A stretch of DNA of 64,000 bases, taken from the NCBI RefSeq assembly GCF_028561335.1, contig NZ_JAQQTG010000051.1, positions 1 through 64,000 of the forward strand, read 5' to 3'. Made by a program: the position numbers and the translations under genes. How positions within the stretch are numbered: position 1 is the first letter of the stretch; the number at the start of each line of letters is the position of its first letter. The stretch comes from Aequorivita todarodis. GTDB lineage: Bacteria; Bacteroidota; Bacteroidia; Flavobacteriales; Flavobacteriaceae. Shown piece by piece: positions 41,256 through 50,153 of this stretch. The notes below the pieces were generated by a model. The model was not told the DNA's origin and made no database searches. It saw only the letters and a list, made by a program, of their open reading frames with translations.

Positions 41256-42275
41256 ATGATAGAAACCATAAAAAAACACATAGCCGAAGTACAAGCCTTT
41301 TCTTCCACCAACAAAGGAGAAATAGAAAACTTCCGCATAAAATATCTGGGTAAAAAAGGATTGCTGAACGACTTTTTCGCCGAATTTAAAAATGTGCCAA
41401 ACGAGCAGAAAAAGGAGTATGGCCAGGTTATAAACACCCTTAAAAACACCGCGCAAGAAAAAGTGGATTCGCTTAAAGAAGCGCTTGAAAACAGCACCGA
41501 AGCTAAAGGCGTTTATGGCGACCTTTCCCGTCCGGGCGAGGTGATTCCCCTGGGCTCACGCCACCCTATTTCCATCGTAAAAAACAAAATTATCGACATC
41601 TTTTTGCGTATTGGCTTCAATGTTTCCGAAGGGCCCGAAATTGAAGACGACTGGCACAACTTTACCGCCTTGAACCTTCCCGAGTATCACCCGGCGCGTG
41701 ATATGCAGGACACGTTTTTTATCCAAACCAACCCCGATGTTTTGTTGCGCACGCACACTTCATCTGTACAAGTTCGTTATATGGAAAACAACAAACCGCC
41801 CATCCGTACCATTTCGCCCGGCCGTGTGTATAGAAACGAAGCCATTTCAGCGCGCTCACACTGCTTTTTTCATCAAGTGGAGGGTTTATACGTGGACAAG
41901 GGCGTAAGCTTCGCAGACTTGAAACAAACGCTACAATATTTCACTGCCGAAATGTTCGGAAAATCTAAAATCCGTTTGCGTCCCTCCTATTTTCCGTTTA
42001 CCGAGCCCAGCGCCGAGGTTGATATATACTGGGGGCTCGAAACCGAAACCGATTACCGCATTACCAAAGGCACCGGTTGGCTGGAGATTATGGGCTGCGG
42101 CATGGTTGACCCAAATGTGCTAAAGAACTGTGGCATAGACCCCGAAATCTATTCGGGTTTTGCCTTCGGGATGGGCATAGACCGCATTGCGATGTTGCTG
42201 CACCAAATTCCCGACATCCGGATGTTTGCCGAAAATGACGTGCGCTTTTTGGAACAGTTTAAAAGCGTGTTGTAA
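41256..42275 (+). CDS. pheS: Phenylalanine-tRNA ligase alpha subunit
   Basis: Charges tRNA-Phe together with PheT. 339 residues: N-terminal coiled-coil (about 1-90), class II core with motif 1 region HPISIVKNKIIDIFLRIGFNVSEGPEIEDDWHNFTALN, motif 2 PGRVYRNEAISARSHCFFHQVEG and motif 3 SGFAFGMGIDRIAML. pheT is not in the window, as is common when the two genes are separated in Bacteroidota. Confidence 0.97.
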   Translation: MIETIKKHIAEVQAFSSTNKGEIENFRIKYLGKKGLLNDFFAEFKNVPNEQKKEYGQVINTLKNTAQEKVDSLKEALENSTEAKGVYGDLSRPGEVIPLGSRHPISIVKNKIIDIFLRIGFNVSEGPEIEDDWHNFTALNLPEYHPARDMQDTFFIQTNPDVLLRTHTSSVQVRYMENNKPPIRTISPGRVYRNEAISARSHCFFHQVEGLYVDKGVSFADLKQTLQYFTAEMFGKSKIRLRPSYFPFTEPSAEVDIYWGLETETDYRITKGTGWLEIMGCGMVDPNVLKNCGIDPEIYSGFAFGMGIDRIAMLLHQIPDIRMFAENDVRFLEQFKSVL

Positions 42276-42320
42276 AAACCTAAGACCGCTGCGCTGAAAG
42301 ACATAAGATTTAAGACGAAA
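42276..42320. repeat. GACATAAGA-type dispersed repeat after pheS
   Basis: AAGACCGCTGCGCTGAAAGA followed by CATAAGATTTAAGAC, right behind the pheS stop. Shares the GACATAAGA word with the inverted repeat at 8222-8274. Confidence 0.5.
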
Positions 42321-42325
42321 ATGCT

Positions 42326-42490
42326 ATGAAAAAATATCTTGTTATTGCCCTTTTGGTAATCGTCGCCATTGTAGTAGCCTACCTCACTTTCGTAATTGCG
42401 GCCATTAAAATTGTAATTGGCGCCATATTGCTCGGCGTATCTGTCATTGCCCTTTTGGCGGTTTGGATTATGTGGAAAATTGACGATTGA
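42326..42490 (+). CDS. Small two-helix membrane protein (54 residues)
   Basis: Reads MKKYLVIALLVIVAIVVAYL, then TFVIAAIKIVIGAILLGVSV, and IALLAVWIMWKIDD; two hydrophobic helices with a Lys-rich start and an acidic end. Good ATG and stop 2 bases before the next ATG, so probably co-translated with the 131-residue protein. No family recognised. Confidence 0.7.
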   Translation: MKKYLVIALLVIVAIVVAYLTFVIAAIKIVIGAILLGVSVIALLAVWIMWKIDD

Positions 42491-42492
42491 TT

Positions 42493-42888
42493 ATGCGAAA
42501 AGATATAGAAATCCCAAAAGCCGAAAATGTGCATATCATGGCCGTAAAGGAATGGGACAAGGATTTTACTGAACAGCAGTGGTACATTTATCTGGTGAAT
42601 AACCGACAGGATGAGATTGAAACGGTTTTGGTACTATCCCGTGGAAAAAGTGAAGATAGAAAAACCTCAACCCTGCGCCACGGTCTGGGAAATATAAAGC
42701 CAAAAACTTCAGTGAAAGTTGAATTTATCCCAACAGAGGTTTTGGGTTTTACCAATGAATATTTGGTTACCTTTTTCGCCGAAAACAAACTCTTTGAGCG
42801 AAAATTCACATTTGGGCCCAATAGTATTTCAGAAGAAAAAGTGACCGCGCTTCCCGTTTTGGAAAGCGAAGGAATTTTGGCGAAATAA
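42493..42888 (+). CDS. Conserved hypothetical cytoplasmic protein
   Basis: 131 residues from the ATG at 42493 (MRKDIEIPKAENVHIMAVKEW). Predicted beta-rich (YIYLVNNRQDEIETVLVLSRG, KTSVKVEFIPTEVLGFTNEYLVTFF). No signal peptide. Not a tRNA synthetase despite its position after pheS; function unknown. Confidence 0.78.
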   Translation: MRKDIEIPKAENVHIMAVKEWDKDFTEQQWYIYLVNNRQDEIETVLVLSRGKSEDRKTSTLRHGLGNIKPKTSVKVEFIPTEVLGFTNEYLVTFFAENKLFERKFTFGPNSISEEKVTALPVLESEGILAK

Positions 42889-42908
42889 ATTCATATTGAA
42901 ATTTTTAT

Positions 42909-42980
42909 CCCACAGCCCGAAAGGGTAAAATTTCAAATTAAACCATGCTTCAAAAATTCTGCTCCCTTTAGGGCTGGGGT
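42909..42980. repeat. Imperfect inverted repeat before the ABC ATPase gene
   Basis: CCCACAGCCCGAAAGGG (42909-42925) against CCCTTTAGGGCTGGGG (42963-42980), about 37 bases apart. Looks like another dispersed GC-rich repeat; it lies 25 bases before the ATG of the next gene. Confidence 0.5.
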
Positions 42981-43005
42981 AACAGAATTTTAATAATTTT
43001 TTGCG

Positions 43006-43950
43006 ATGCTAAAAGTTGAAATCGATTCCTTCGCCTATTCCGAAAAAACCATTTTAAAAGATGTTTCGTTTACACTGAAACCCGGAGAACACCTCAGTAT
43101 TTTAGGGGAAAGCGGTTGTGGAAAATCTACACTTTTACATTTGATTTATGGTTTACTTCATTTAGAAAACGGTTCCATTTTCTACAACGGAAAAAAACTG
43201 CTCGGCCCCACCAAAGCGCTCATTCCCGGCGAACCATTTATGAAACTTGTGGCACAGGAATTCAACATTATGCCGTTCACAACCGTTGCTGAAAACCTGG
43301 GTTCGCATCTTTCCGGTTTGGATGAGGAAAAAGATAAAAAACGAATTGAGCAGCTGCTGGAAGTTGTTGAAATGGAAAGTTTCAAAAATACATTGGTAAA
43401 AAACCTAAGCGGCGGCCAAAAGCAGCGCGTGGCTTTGGCAAAGGCATTGGCAAACGAACCCAAAGTGCTTTTACTGGACGAGCCTTTCAGCAATATTGAT
43501 GTTTTCAGAAAAAATAAACTACAGCGGAAAATTTTCAATTATCTAAAAGAGAAAAATATCAGCTGCATCACCGCCACCCACGACAGCGAAGAAGCCTTGG
43601 CGTTTTCGGATCAAATTTTAATGCTGAAAGACGGTTCTAAAGAAATGTTCGGAACGCCGGAATTCATTTATAAAAATGTTGCAACGGAATATCAGGCAGG
43701 ATTTTTTGGCGAAGCAAATCTGCTTCCGAAAAGTCTTATTTCTTCGGAAGTTTCTTCAGAAGAAATCATCATTTTCCCACATCAACTAAAAATTTCCGAA
43801 GAAAAAACACCGCTTGAAGCAGCCGTAAAAAAGAGCTATTTCAAAGGGGATCACTATCTCATTGAATGTATTTGGAACAATCGAAAAATCTATTTCAACC
43901 ATAGCAAACCATTGAAAACAAACAATGTATTGTTTCTGAAACAGAATTGA
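43006..43950 (+). CDS. ABC transporter ATP-binding protein
   Basis: 314 residues: Walker A GESGCGKST, Q-loop AQEFNIMPF, signature LSGGQKQR, Walker B VLLLDEPF, H-loop ATHDS, then a TOBE-like C-terminal part (about 225-314). Pattern like the Fe/spermidine/molybdate importer group. No permease or binding protein gene is adjacent, so the partner must be elsewhere. Confidence 0.9.
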   Translation: MLKVEIDSFAYSEKTILKDVSFTLKPGEHLSILGESGCGKSTLLHLIYGLLHLENGSIFYNGKKLLGPTKALIPGEPFMKLVAQEFNIMPFTTVAENLGSHLSGLDEEKDKKRIEQLLEVVEMESFKNTLVKNLSGGQKQRVALAKALANEPKVLLLDEPFSNIDVFRKNKLQRKIFNYLKEKNISCITATHDSEEALAFSDQILMLKDGSKEMFGTPEFIYKNVATEYQAGFFGEANLLPKSLISSEVSSEEIIIFPHQLKISEEKTPLEAAVKKSYFKGDHYLIECIWNNRKIYFNHSKPLKTNNVLFLKQN

Positions 43951-44045
43951 GTTACTTATTCCAAAATCAAAAACATATAATTGTTGGGCGTCGCGAAGGG
44001 TTAAAAATGTACTTTTATAACGAAAGCCCTTAAAGCCGTTTCAAA

Positions 44046-45503
44046 ATGAACTGGATCCTGATTGCCGAAATTTTATATGCCTTCATTGTCGTCTTGGTCT
44101 GTCTGAGAGTAGTTTATGATACCCAAAGCACTACAAAAACCTTGGCATACCTTCTTCTTATAGTTTTTGTGCCTTTTATTGGCATCATCTTCTATTTTTC
44201 CATTGGCGTTAATTACCGCAAGCGGAAAATGTACAGCAAAAACCTAATCAATAATATTGAATTAGAGAAAAAACTTGAGGAACGTATTCGAAGAATCTCC
44301 AATGAAGTATTGACTTCGGAAACCAACGGGATCAAAAACTTTAAAAAACTTGCAACATTAGTGCTCAATAAAGCACTTAGCCCAATAACAGAACATAACA
44401 ATGTGAAATTGCTGCTTAACGGAGAAACCAAATTTCCCGAAGTTCTTGAAGCCCTCAAAAATGCCAAGCACCATATTCACATTGAATATTACATTTTTGA
44501 CAACGATGAAATTGGCCGAAAAATAATGGATCTGATGGTTGAAAAATCGAAAGAGGGTATTGCGGTCCGCTTTATTTACGACGATTTTGGGAGTAGGCAA
44601 ATTCGAAAAAAACAACTGAGAAAGCTTAGGGATGCCGGCGTAGCTGTATTTCCATTTTATAAAATAATACTCATTGCCCTCGCAAACAGACTGAATTACA
44701 GAAACCACCGTAAGATTATTGTGATAGATGGAAGCATCGGTTTTGTAGGCGGTATAAATGTAAACGATAAGTACATTAACCATGAGGACGGAAAAAACAC
44801 TTTGTTCTGGCGCGATACACATTTAAGGATTGAAGGCCCTGCCGTTGCCGCGCTTCAATATGTTTTTATGGGCGACTGGAATTATTGTGCAGGGAAAAAA
44901 TTAAAACCCGACAACAATTTCTTTCCAGATTTTAAACAACTGAAATCGAATTCAAAAAAAATCGTTCAAATTGCAGCCAGCGGTCCAGATTCATACTCAC
45001 CTCTTATTCATCAAACGCTATTGCAGGCTATCAATCTGGCAAAGGAAGAAGTGTTGATTACCACGCCCTATTTTATCCCCGGAGAAAGTATAATGGATAG
45101 TTTAGCAATCGTTGCTGCCAGCGGAATAAAGGTTAAATTGCTCGTTCCCGGAATATCAGATTCGTTATTGGTAAATTTCGCCGCGCGTTCCAACTACGGA
45201 AGGCTTTTAAATGCCGGTGCCGAAATATATCTGTATCAAAAAGGCTTTGTTCACGCCAAAACTATGGTCGTTGACAAGCAGCTTGCAATGGTGGGCACGG
45301 CCAATATGGATATTCGCAGTTTTGACCTCAATTTTGAAGTAAATGCAATTGTTTATGACACCGAAATAGCAAATGAACTTCGTGAAGCGTTTTTTAACGA
45401 CCTAAAAACTGCAACAAAAATTGATGCGAAAGCATGGAACGAAAGATCCAAAATGATCCAGTTGACCGAAAAACTGGCGGGACTTTGTTCTCCGTTGCTT
45501 TAG
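44046..45503 (+). CDS. cls: Cardiolipin synthase (phospholipase D family)
   Basis: 485 residues. Two N-terminal membrane segments (ILIAEILYAFIVVLVCLRVVY and LAYLLLIVFVPFIGIIFYFSIG), then two PLD catalytic motifs: NHRKIIVIDGSIGFVGGIN (near 225) and VHAKTMVVDKQLAMVGTANMD (near 405). Joins two phosphatidylglycerols into cardiolipin. Confidence 0.95.
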   Translation: MNWILIAEILYAFIVVLVCLRVVYDTQSTTKTLAYLLLIVFVPFIGIIFYFSIGVNYRKRKMYSKNLINNIELEKKLEERIRRISNEVLTSETNGIKNFKKLATLVLNKALSPITEHNNVKLLLNGETKFPEVLEALKNAKHHIHIEYYIFDNDEIGRKIMDLMVEKSKEGIAVRFIYDDFGSRQIRKKQLRKLRDAGVAVFPFYKIILIALANRLNYRNHRKIIVIDGSIGFVGGINVNDKYINHEDGKNTLFWRDTHLRIEGPAVAALQYVFMGDWNYCAGKKLKPDNNFFPDFKQLKSNSKKIVQIAASGPDSYSPLIHQTLLQAINLAKEEVLITTPYFIPGESIMDSLAIVAASGIKVKLLVPGISDSLLVNFAARSNYGRLLNAGAEIYLYQKGFVHAKTMVVDKQLAMVGTANMDIRSFDLNFEVNAIVYDTEIANELREAFFNDLKTATKIDAKAWNERSKMIQLTEKLAGLCSPLL

Positions 45504-45521
45504 AAAATTCTTAAGAAACAA

Positions 45522-46517
45522 TTAAACCACAACGATCATCTTTCCTTTATTTTTCCCGTCAAACAAGTCGATAAAAGCCTGCGGAATATTTTCAAAACCT
45601 TCCACTACCGTTTCCAAATAGCTCAGTTTATCCTGCTCCATCCACTTGGCCAATTGGTTTTGCGCGGGACCAAAATCCTTTACAAAGTCGCGGACTGTAA
45701 AGCCCTGCATTAAAATACTGTTTTTTATGAGCGTTGTTTCAACCCGTGGTCCCGTTGGGGTTTCGGTTTTGTTGTAAAGTGAAATGGCGCCGCAGTTTAC
45801 CACCCGGCCGTATTTATTCATATTTGCCAAGGCGGCATCCAGTATCTCGCCGCCCACGTTGTCAAAATACACATCAACCCCGTCGGGACAGGCTTCTGCG
45901 ATAGCTTTTTTCATATTGTCGGTGGTTTTGTAATTGATTGCTGCATCAAAGCCGAACTTTTCTTGAATACGGTCTATTTTCTCCTCCGTTCCAGCAATCC
46001 CCACCACGCGGCAGCCCTTTATTTTTCCTATTTGCCCGGCAACGCTCCCCACGGCGCCGGCGGCGCCGGAAACCAAAAGCGTTTCGCCTTTTTGGGGTTT
46101 TCCTATTTTGTCGAGACCTAAATATGCGGTAATTCCAGTAAGTCCCAAAACGCCCAAATAGGCTTTTAAGGGCGCCCTTTCGGCATCTACCTTATTCAAT
46201 CCATTCCCGTTGGAGGTTTGAAATTGCTTCCATTGAAGCATTCCGTTTACAAAATCGCCCTTCTCAAAATTCTTGTTTTTTGATGCTATAACCTCAGCAA
46301 TAATTCCCGATTCCAAAGGCTTTCCAACTTCAAAAGGCGGGATGTATGATTTTTCATCGCGCATCCGTCCGCGGAGGTACGGGTCAACGGAAACATATTT
46401 CGTTTTCAGCAAAATTTCGCCATCCTTTGGTTGCGGTTTTTCTTCTTCGGTAAATTCAAAATCCTTTAATGACGGCTTCCCTTTTGGACGGTCTTTCAGT
46501 AAAATTACTTGGTTCAT
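45522..46517 (-). CDS. NADP-dependent MDR oxidoreductase (leukotriene B4 dehydrogenase-like)
   Basis: 331 residues from the ATG at 46517 (MNQVILLKDRPKGKPSLKDFE); an upstream frame adds an implausible leader. Zinc-free MDR family: PYLRGRMRDEKSYIPPFEVG, nucleotide-binding VSGAAGAVGSVAGQIGK, DVYFDNVGGEILDAAL. Reduces enones and prostaglandin-like or quinone substrates in homologues. Convergent with cls. Confidence 0.93.
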   Translation of the reverse strand: MNQVILLKDRPKGKPSLKDFEFTEEEKPQPKDGEILLKTKYVSVDPYLRGRMRDEKSYIPPFEVGKPLESGIIAEVIASKNKNFEKGDFVNGMLQWKQFQTSNGNGLNKVDAERAPLKAYLGVLGLTGITAYLGLDKIGKPQKGETLLVSGAAGAVGSVAGQIGKIKGCRVVGIAGTEEKIDRIQEKFGFDAAINYKTTDNMKKAIAEACPDGVDVYFDNVGGEILDAALANMNKYGRVVNCGAISLYNKTETPTGPRVETTLIKNSILMQGFTVRDFVKDFGPAQNQLAKWMEQDKLSYLETVVEGFENIPQAFIDLFDGKNKGKMIVVV

Positions 46518-46652
46518 AGCTGCAAATTTTTTTAGAATGTGTATAAATTTAAGGTTTAAAAAGGCGTTCGCCATACGGCCGTCTTACATTTAATAAAAGT
46601 ATAACACACTTACATTTCTGAAAAGATTAACGAACTTCGCTTTTGGGCGCAA

Positions 46653-46660
46653 TATCTTTG
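46653..46660 (+). promoter_or_regulatory. -7 element for the FUSC gene
   Basis: TATCTTTG. Transcription would start near 46666 and leave a leader of about 17 bases before the TTG start at 46683, which supports that start. Confidence 0.5.
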
Positions 46661-46682
46661 CAGCTTTTGAAACCAACTGCTT

Positions 46683-48917
46683 TTGAAATTTCCAAAAAAC
46701 ATAGTAGCCACCTCACTAAAAGACCTTTCAGAGTTTGTAAACAGTACAGATTTCTCCAAGGCCATTCTTTTGGGGATCGCACTTACCCTTCCCATTGTGG
46801 CGGGTGTAAAACTGGATGCGCTGGATATGGGAATAGCCGTAACCGTGGGAGCCATGCTTGCATCGCCAAGCGATGTCAGCGGCAGTATTCGGCATAAAAT
46901 TACTGGAATCTTGCTGGCTACGCTGCTGGCCATGATTGTAAGCTTAATTGGCGGCTATCTGCACCTATCGCTGTGGTTGGTCTTTCCAATTTTGGGCATT
47001 TTGATGTTCGGCATTTCCTATCTTTCCATTTATGGATTTCGGGCTTCGCTTATTAGTTTTTCGGGGCTTTTTGCCCTGGTTCTGAGTTTTTCAAATTTTT
47101 CAGACGTTATACAACCCTATGAGCGGATGCTGTTAATCGGTATCGGCGGGCTTTGGTATGCGGCTCTTGCCTTGCTTCGGCATTTTATTTTTCCGAAGGC
47201 ACCCACGGAATATTATCTCTCAAAAACTATAAAGCTAACGGCAGACTATTTAAGGACACGTGGGGAATTGGTGGCCGAAACCGCTGACAGGACACCGCTT
47301 TTGAAGAAATTATTAAACACGAAAACCGAACTAACCAACACCCACGAAACCCTGCGCGACATTTTGATTTCGAGCAGGACCGGCTCGGGAAAATCTGATT
47401 ACGAGGGAAAGCGCCTGCTCATTTTTGTACAGTTGGTAGATATGCTGGAACTGGCGATGGCAAACCCCGTGAATTATGCAAAAACGGATGAATTTTTTAG
47501 GAAGAAACCCGCGCAATTGGCAAATTTCCAGGAGTTGCTTTTTGCCATGAGCCAGAGGCTGAACATTATTGCCGACAATATCGCTACGCCGAAAAAACTT
47601 CGGAAAAGTTCCAAAATAGAAATGTTCGCAAAAAGAATCAAGGACGATATTTCTGAATATGCAGCGGCTTCCAATGAAATTTACGATGAAAATCTATTGC
47701 TGCTCAGAAATCTTTTCAAATATCAAAAAGAGCAAATTAAGAAAATAGAAAAAATAGAATGGTTGCTCTTAAATCCCGCAAAACGCGAAATTTCAACCCT
47801 CAAAAAAGAAGATTCCCGCAGGTTTTTGACCAAAGAGAACTATGACCTTGAGGTACTGATAGAAAATTTCAATCTGCGCTCCCCTATTTTCAAGCATTCG
47901 CTTAGGTTGGCGGTGATGACAATGATTGGCTATGGGGTGGGAATTTTGTTTTCCCTCCAAAATCCGTATTGGATTTTACTTACCTTGATTGTAATTATGC
48001 GTCCCACTTTTGGCCTGACAAAAACACGTTCCAAAGAACGGACCATCGGAACCTTGATTGGCGGCGCACTGGCCGTGGGCATCGTTTTGATTACGCAAAA
48101 CCAAACGGTTTACGGTATTTTGGCAATCGCTTCGCTCGTTATTGCCTTTTCCATGGTGCAGCGCAACTATAAAGCCGGAGCAACTTTTATTACGCTGAGT
48201 GTGGTTTTTATTTATGCGTTGATGCGGCCCGATATTTTTAACGTTATCCAGTATCGGGTAACAGATACCATTATTGGCGCAGGATTGGCCACCTTGGGAA
48301 ATCTGCTGCTCTGGCCCGCGTGGGAAATACAAAGTATGCAAAAAACCTTACTGGAAACGGTTAAGGCCTACCGGGTTTATTTGGAAGAAATTATCGGTTA
48401 TTACAACATCAAAGGCACCGTTCCCGACCAATACAAAGTGGCCCGCAAGAAGTCCTTTTTGGAAATGTCAGACCTCAGCGCGGCCTTTCAAAGAATGACG
48501 CAGGAGCCCAAATCGAGACAGAAGAGTCTGGACAAGGTTTACGAAATCGTGGTTTTAAACCACACTTTCCTTTCGTCCTTGGCGTCGTTGAGCACCTATA
48601 TTCTCAATAATCCGACCACGCCTGCTTCAAAAAATTTCAATTTGGTTTCCGAGAGAATTGTTCAAAATCTCAAGAGGGCCGAGTCTATTTTAAAGGAAGA
48701 ATTTCCTACACAACAAATACCCGAAACGGAGAGTGTGGAAGATATTTTTGAGGCCACCTTTGGGAAAAGCATTCCGTTTTCCGAAGATGAAAAAAACTCA
48801 ACATCTGATAGCTTTCATTCAAAAATTGAAGAAGCCCATTTGGTGCGGGAACAGTTGAAATGGCTTTTGGCAATGAGCGAAAAAATGCCGAAACTTTTGA
48901 GGGAGATTGAGTTTTAG
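46683..48917 (+). CDS. FUSC/YccS family inner-membrane protein
   Basis: 744 residues, TTG start. Two halves, each with about six membrane segments (first half 30-160; second half 400-530, beginning FKHSLRLAVMTMIGYGVGILFSLQNPYWILLTLIVIMRPTFGLT) and cytoplasmic helical regions after each. The GTxxGGxLAxG pattern (RTIGTLIGGALAVG) is typical. Related to AaeB efflux and plant aluminium-activated transporters; substrate unknown. Confidence 0.92.
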   Translation: MKFPKNIVATSLKDLSEFVNSTDFSKAILLGIALTLPIVAGVKLDALDMGIAVTVGAMLASPSDVSGSIRHKITGILLATLLAMIVSLIGGYLHLSLWLVFPILGILMFGISYLSIYGFRASLISFSGLFALVLSFSNFSDVIQPYERMLLIGIGGLWYAALALLRHFIFPKAPTEYYLSKTIKLTADYLRTRGELVAETADRTPLLKKLLNTKTELTNTHETLRDILISSRTGSGKSDYEGKRLLIFVQLVDMLELAMANPVNYAKTDEFFRKKPAQLANFQELLFAMSQRLNIIADNIATPKKLRKSSKIEMFAKRIKDDISEYAAASNEIYDENLLLLRNLFKYQKEQIKKIEKIEWLLLNPAKREISTLKKEDSRRFLTKENYDLEVLIENFNLRSPIFKHSLRLAVMTMIGYGVGILFSLQNPYWILLTLIVIMRPTFGLTKTRSKERTIGTLIGGALAVGIVLITQNQTVYGILAIASLVIAFSMVQRNYKAGATFITLSVVFIYALMRPDIFNVIQYRVTDTIIGAGLATLGNLLLWPAWEIQSMQKTLLETVKAYRVYLEEIIGYYNIKGTVPDQYKVARKKSFLEMSDLSAAFQRMTQEPKSRQKSLDKVYEIVVLNHTFLSSLASLSTYILNNPTTPASKNFNLVSERIVQNLKRAESILKEEFPTQQIPETESVEDIFEATFGKSIPFSEDEKNSTSDSFHSKIEEAHLVREQLKWLLAMSEKMPKLLREIEF

Positions 48918-48925
48918 GCCAATAT

Positions 48926-49384
48926 TTACTTCACGTTCGTAATTTTATAACCATTTCCATTGAAGCTGAATTCATCACCTTTCTTCTTGCCCGAAAGAAG
49001 CAACCCCACGGGAGAATTTAGCGCAACACAAAGATAGTCCGACTTGCCAATGGTAACATTGCCTATGGAGATACTGATGAAATAGGTAAATTTATCCGTA
49101 TAGACCAAGCTTCCCAAGCGGGCATAGTCTGAAGTTGCGTTCACATCAATTTTCTTTAGTAGCTGCACGATTTTTTCAATTTCCTGTAACTGTTTTCCGG
49201 CATTTTCACGGTCTATCTGGAGCATCGCCCGGCCGGTTTCGTGTTTGTCGCCACTGCTGCTTTTGGATTCCTCAAGCAAGGATTCCTCGATATCGGCAAT
49301 GGTCTGTTTTATTTTGGAATAACGGTTGTCAACCTGTTTTTGGCAGTGTTGCAGCAATTCGGTCTTAATTTCTACTGCGGTCAT
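48926..49384 (-). CDS. GreA/GreB C-terminal domain-like protein
   Basis: 152 residues. Helical N-terminal part (coiled-coil, about 5-85) and an FKBP-like GreA/B C-terminal domain (LGSLVYTDKFTYFISISIGNVTI...NSPVGLLLSGKKKGDEFSFNG). The N-terminal helices are unlike true GreA. Possibly binds RNA polymerase. Start overlaps the mtgA stop as ATGA. Confidence 0.8.
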   Translation of the reverse strand: MTAVEIKTELLQHCQKQVDNRYSKIKQTIADIEESLLEESKSSSGDKHETGRAMLQIDRENAGKQLQEIEKIVQLLKKIDVNATSDYARLGSLVYTDKFTYFISISIGNVTIGKSDYLCVALNSPVGLLLSGKKKGDEFSFNGNGYKITNVK

Positions 49385-50100
49385 TTTTTCTTTTTCGTTT
49401 TCTTTTTATCTTCCTTCGGTTCCTGTTTTTCCAACACAAAAGGGCCGTAATATCGCATTTGGCGCACGATCCATTGTGTACGCCGTGCCACGTAAGGTCC
49501 CGGCGGATTGGCTTTATAGCGCTGCGGGCTCGGTAAAATCGCGGCAATCGCGGCGGCATTTTCTGCCCGAAGATTTTTAGCCGATCTTTTAAACCAATAT
49601 TGCGAAGCAGCCTCGGCCCCAAAAACTCCGGGCCCCATTTCGATGCTGTTGAGATATACTTCCAAAATACGCTCCTTGCTCCAAAGCGTTTCAATCAAAA
49701 GAGTGAAATAAGCCTCCAGTCCCTTTCGAAACCAAGTACGTCCCGGCCATAAAAACGCATTTTTTGCGGTTTGCTGCGAGATGGTGCTGCCACCGCGAAG
49801 CTTCTTTCCCTTTTCGTTGTTTTCCAATGCTTTTTCAATCGCTTCCCGGTCAAAACCGCTGTGACTTAAAAATGTCTGGTCCTCGGCACAAATTACCGCC
49901 AGTTGCAGATACGGGGAAATTTCCTCAATCGGCACCCACTCGTGGCGGGTTTCGTAATTTTTATCTCCTTCTATCGAGCGGATTGCCATCAAAGGCGTGT
50001 AAGGTACCGGGACGAATTTGTAGATAAGTACCCACAAAACCGTAAGCCCAATAAACCAAAGAATGAGTTTAAAAATAAATTTGAATAGTTTTTTTATCAT
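49381..50100 (-). CDS. mtgA: Monofunctional peptidoglycan glycosyltransferase
   Basis: 239 residues from the ATG at 50100 (MIKKLFKFIFKLILWFIGLTVLWVL, membrane anchor). GT51 motifs: CAEDQTFLSHSGFD with the catalytic Glu, LRGGSTISQQTAKNAFLW, KERILEVYLNSIEMGPGVFGAEAAS. No transpeptidase domain. Start codon directly follows a GC-rich repeat. Confidence 0.95.
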   Translation of the reverse strand: MIKKLFKFIFKLILWFIGLTVLWVLIYKFVPVPYTPLMAIRSIEGDKNYETRHEWVPIEEISPYLQLAVICAEDQTFLSHSGFDREAIEKALENNEKGKKLRGGSTISQQTAKNAFLWPGRTWFRKGLEAYFTLLIETLWSKERILEVYLNSIEMGPGVFGAEAASQYWFKRSAKNLRAENAAAIAAILPSPQRYKANPPGPYVARRTQWIVRQMRYYGPFVLEKQEPKEDKKKTKKKK

Positions 50101-50101
50101 A

Positions 50102-50140
50102 AGCCCCCTCCCCAACCCTCCCCCGAAAAAGGGGGAGGGA
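50102..50140. repeat. GC-rich palindromic repeat directly before the mtgA start
   Basis: CCCCCTCCCC...CCCCCGAAAAAGGGGGAGGG. On the coding strand only 2 bases separate it from the mtgA ATG, so it replaces the usual leader. Confidence 0.75.
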
Positions 50141-50153
50141 ACGGGAAATGTAT

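Noticed and set aside
48926-49384. True GreA or GreB, or a 3-oxoacyl-ACP synthase
   Set aside because: Only the C-terminal Gre-type domain fits; the N-terminal coiled-coil differs, and there are no ketosynthase residues.
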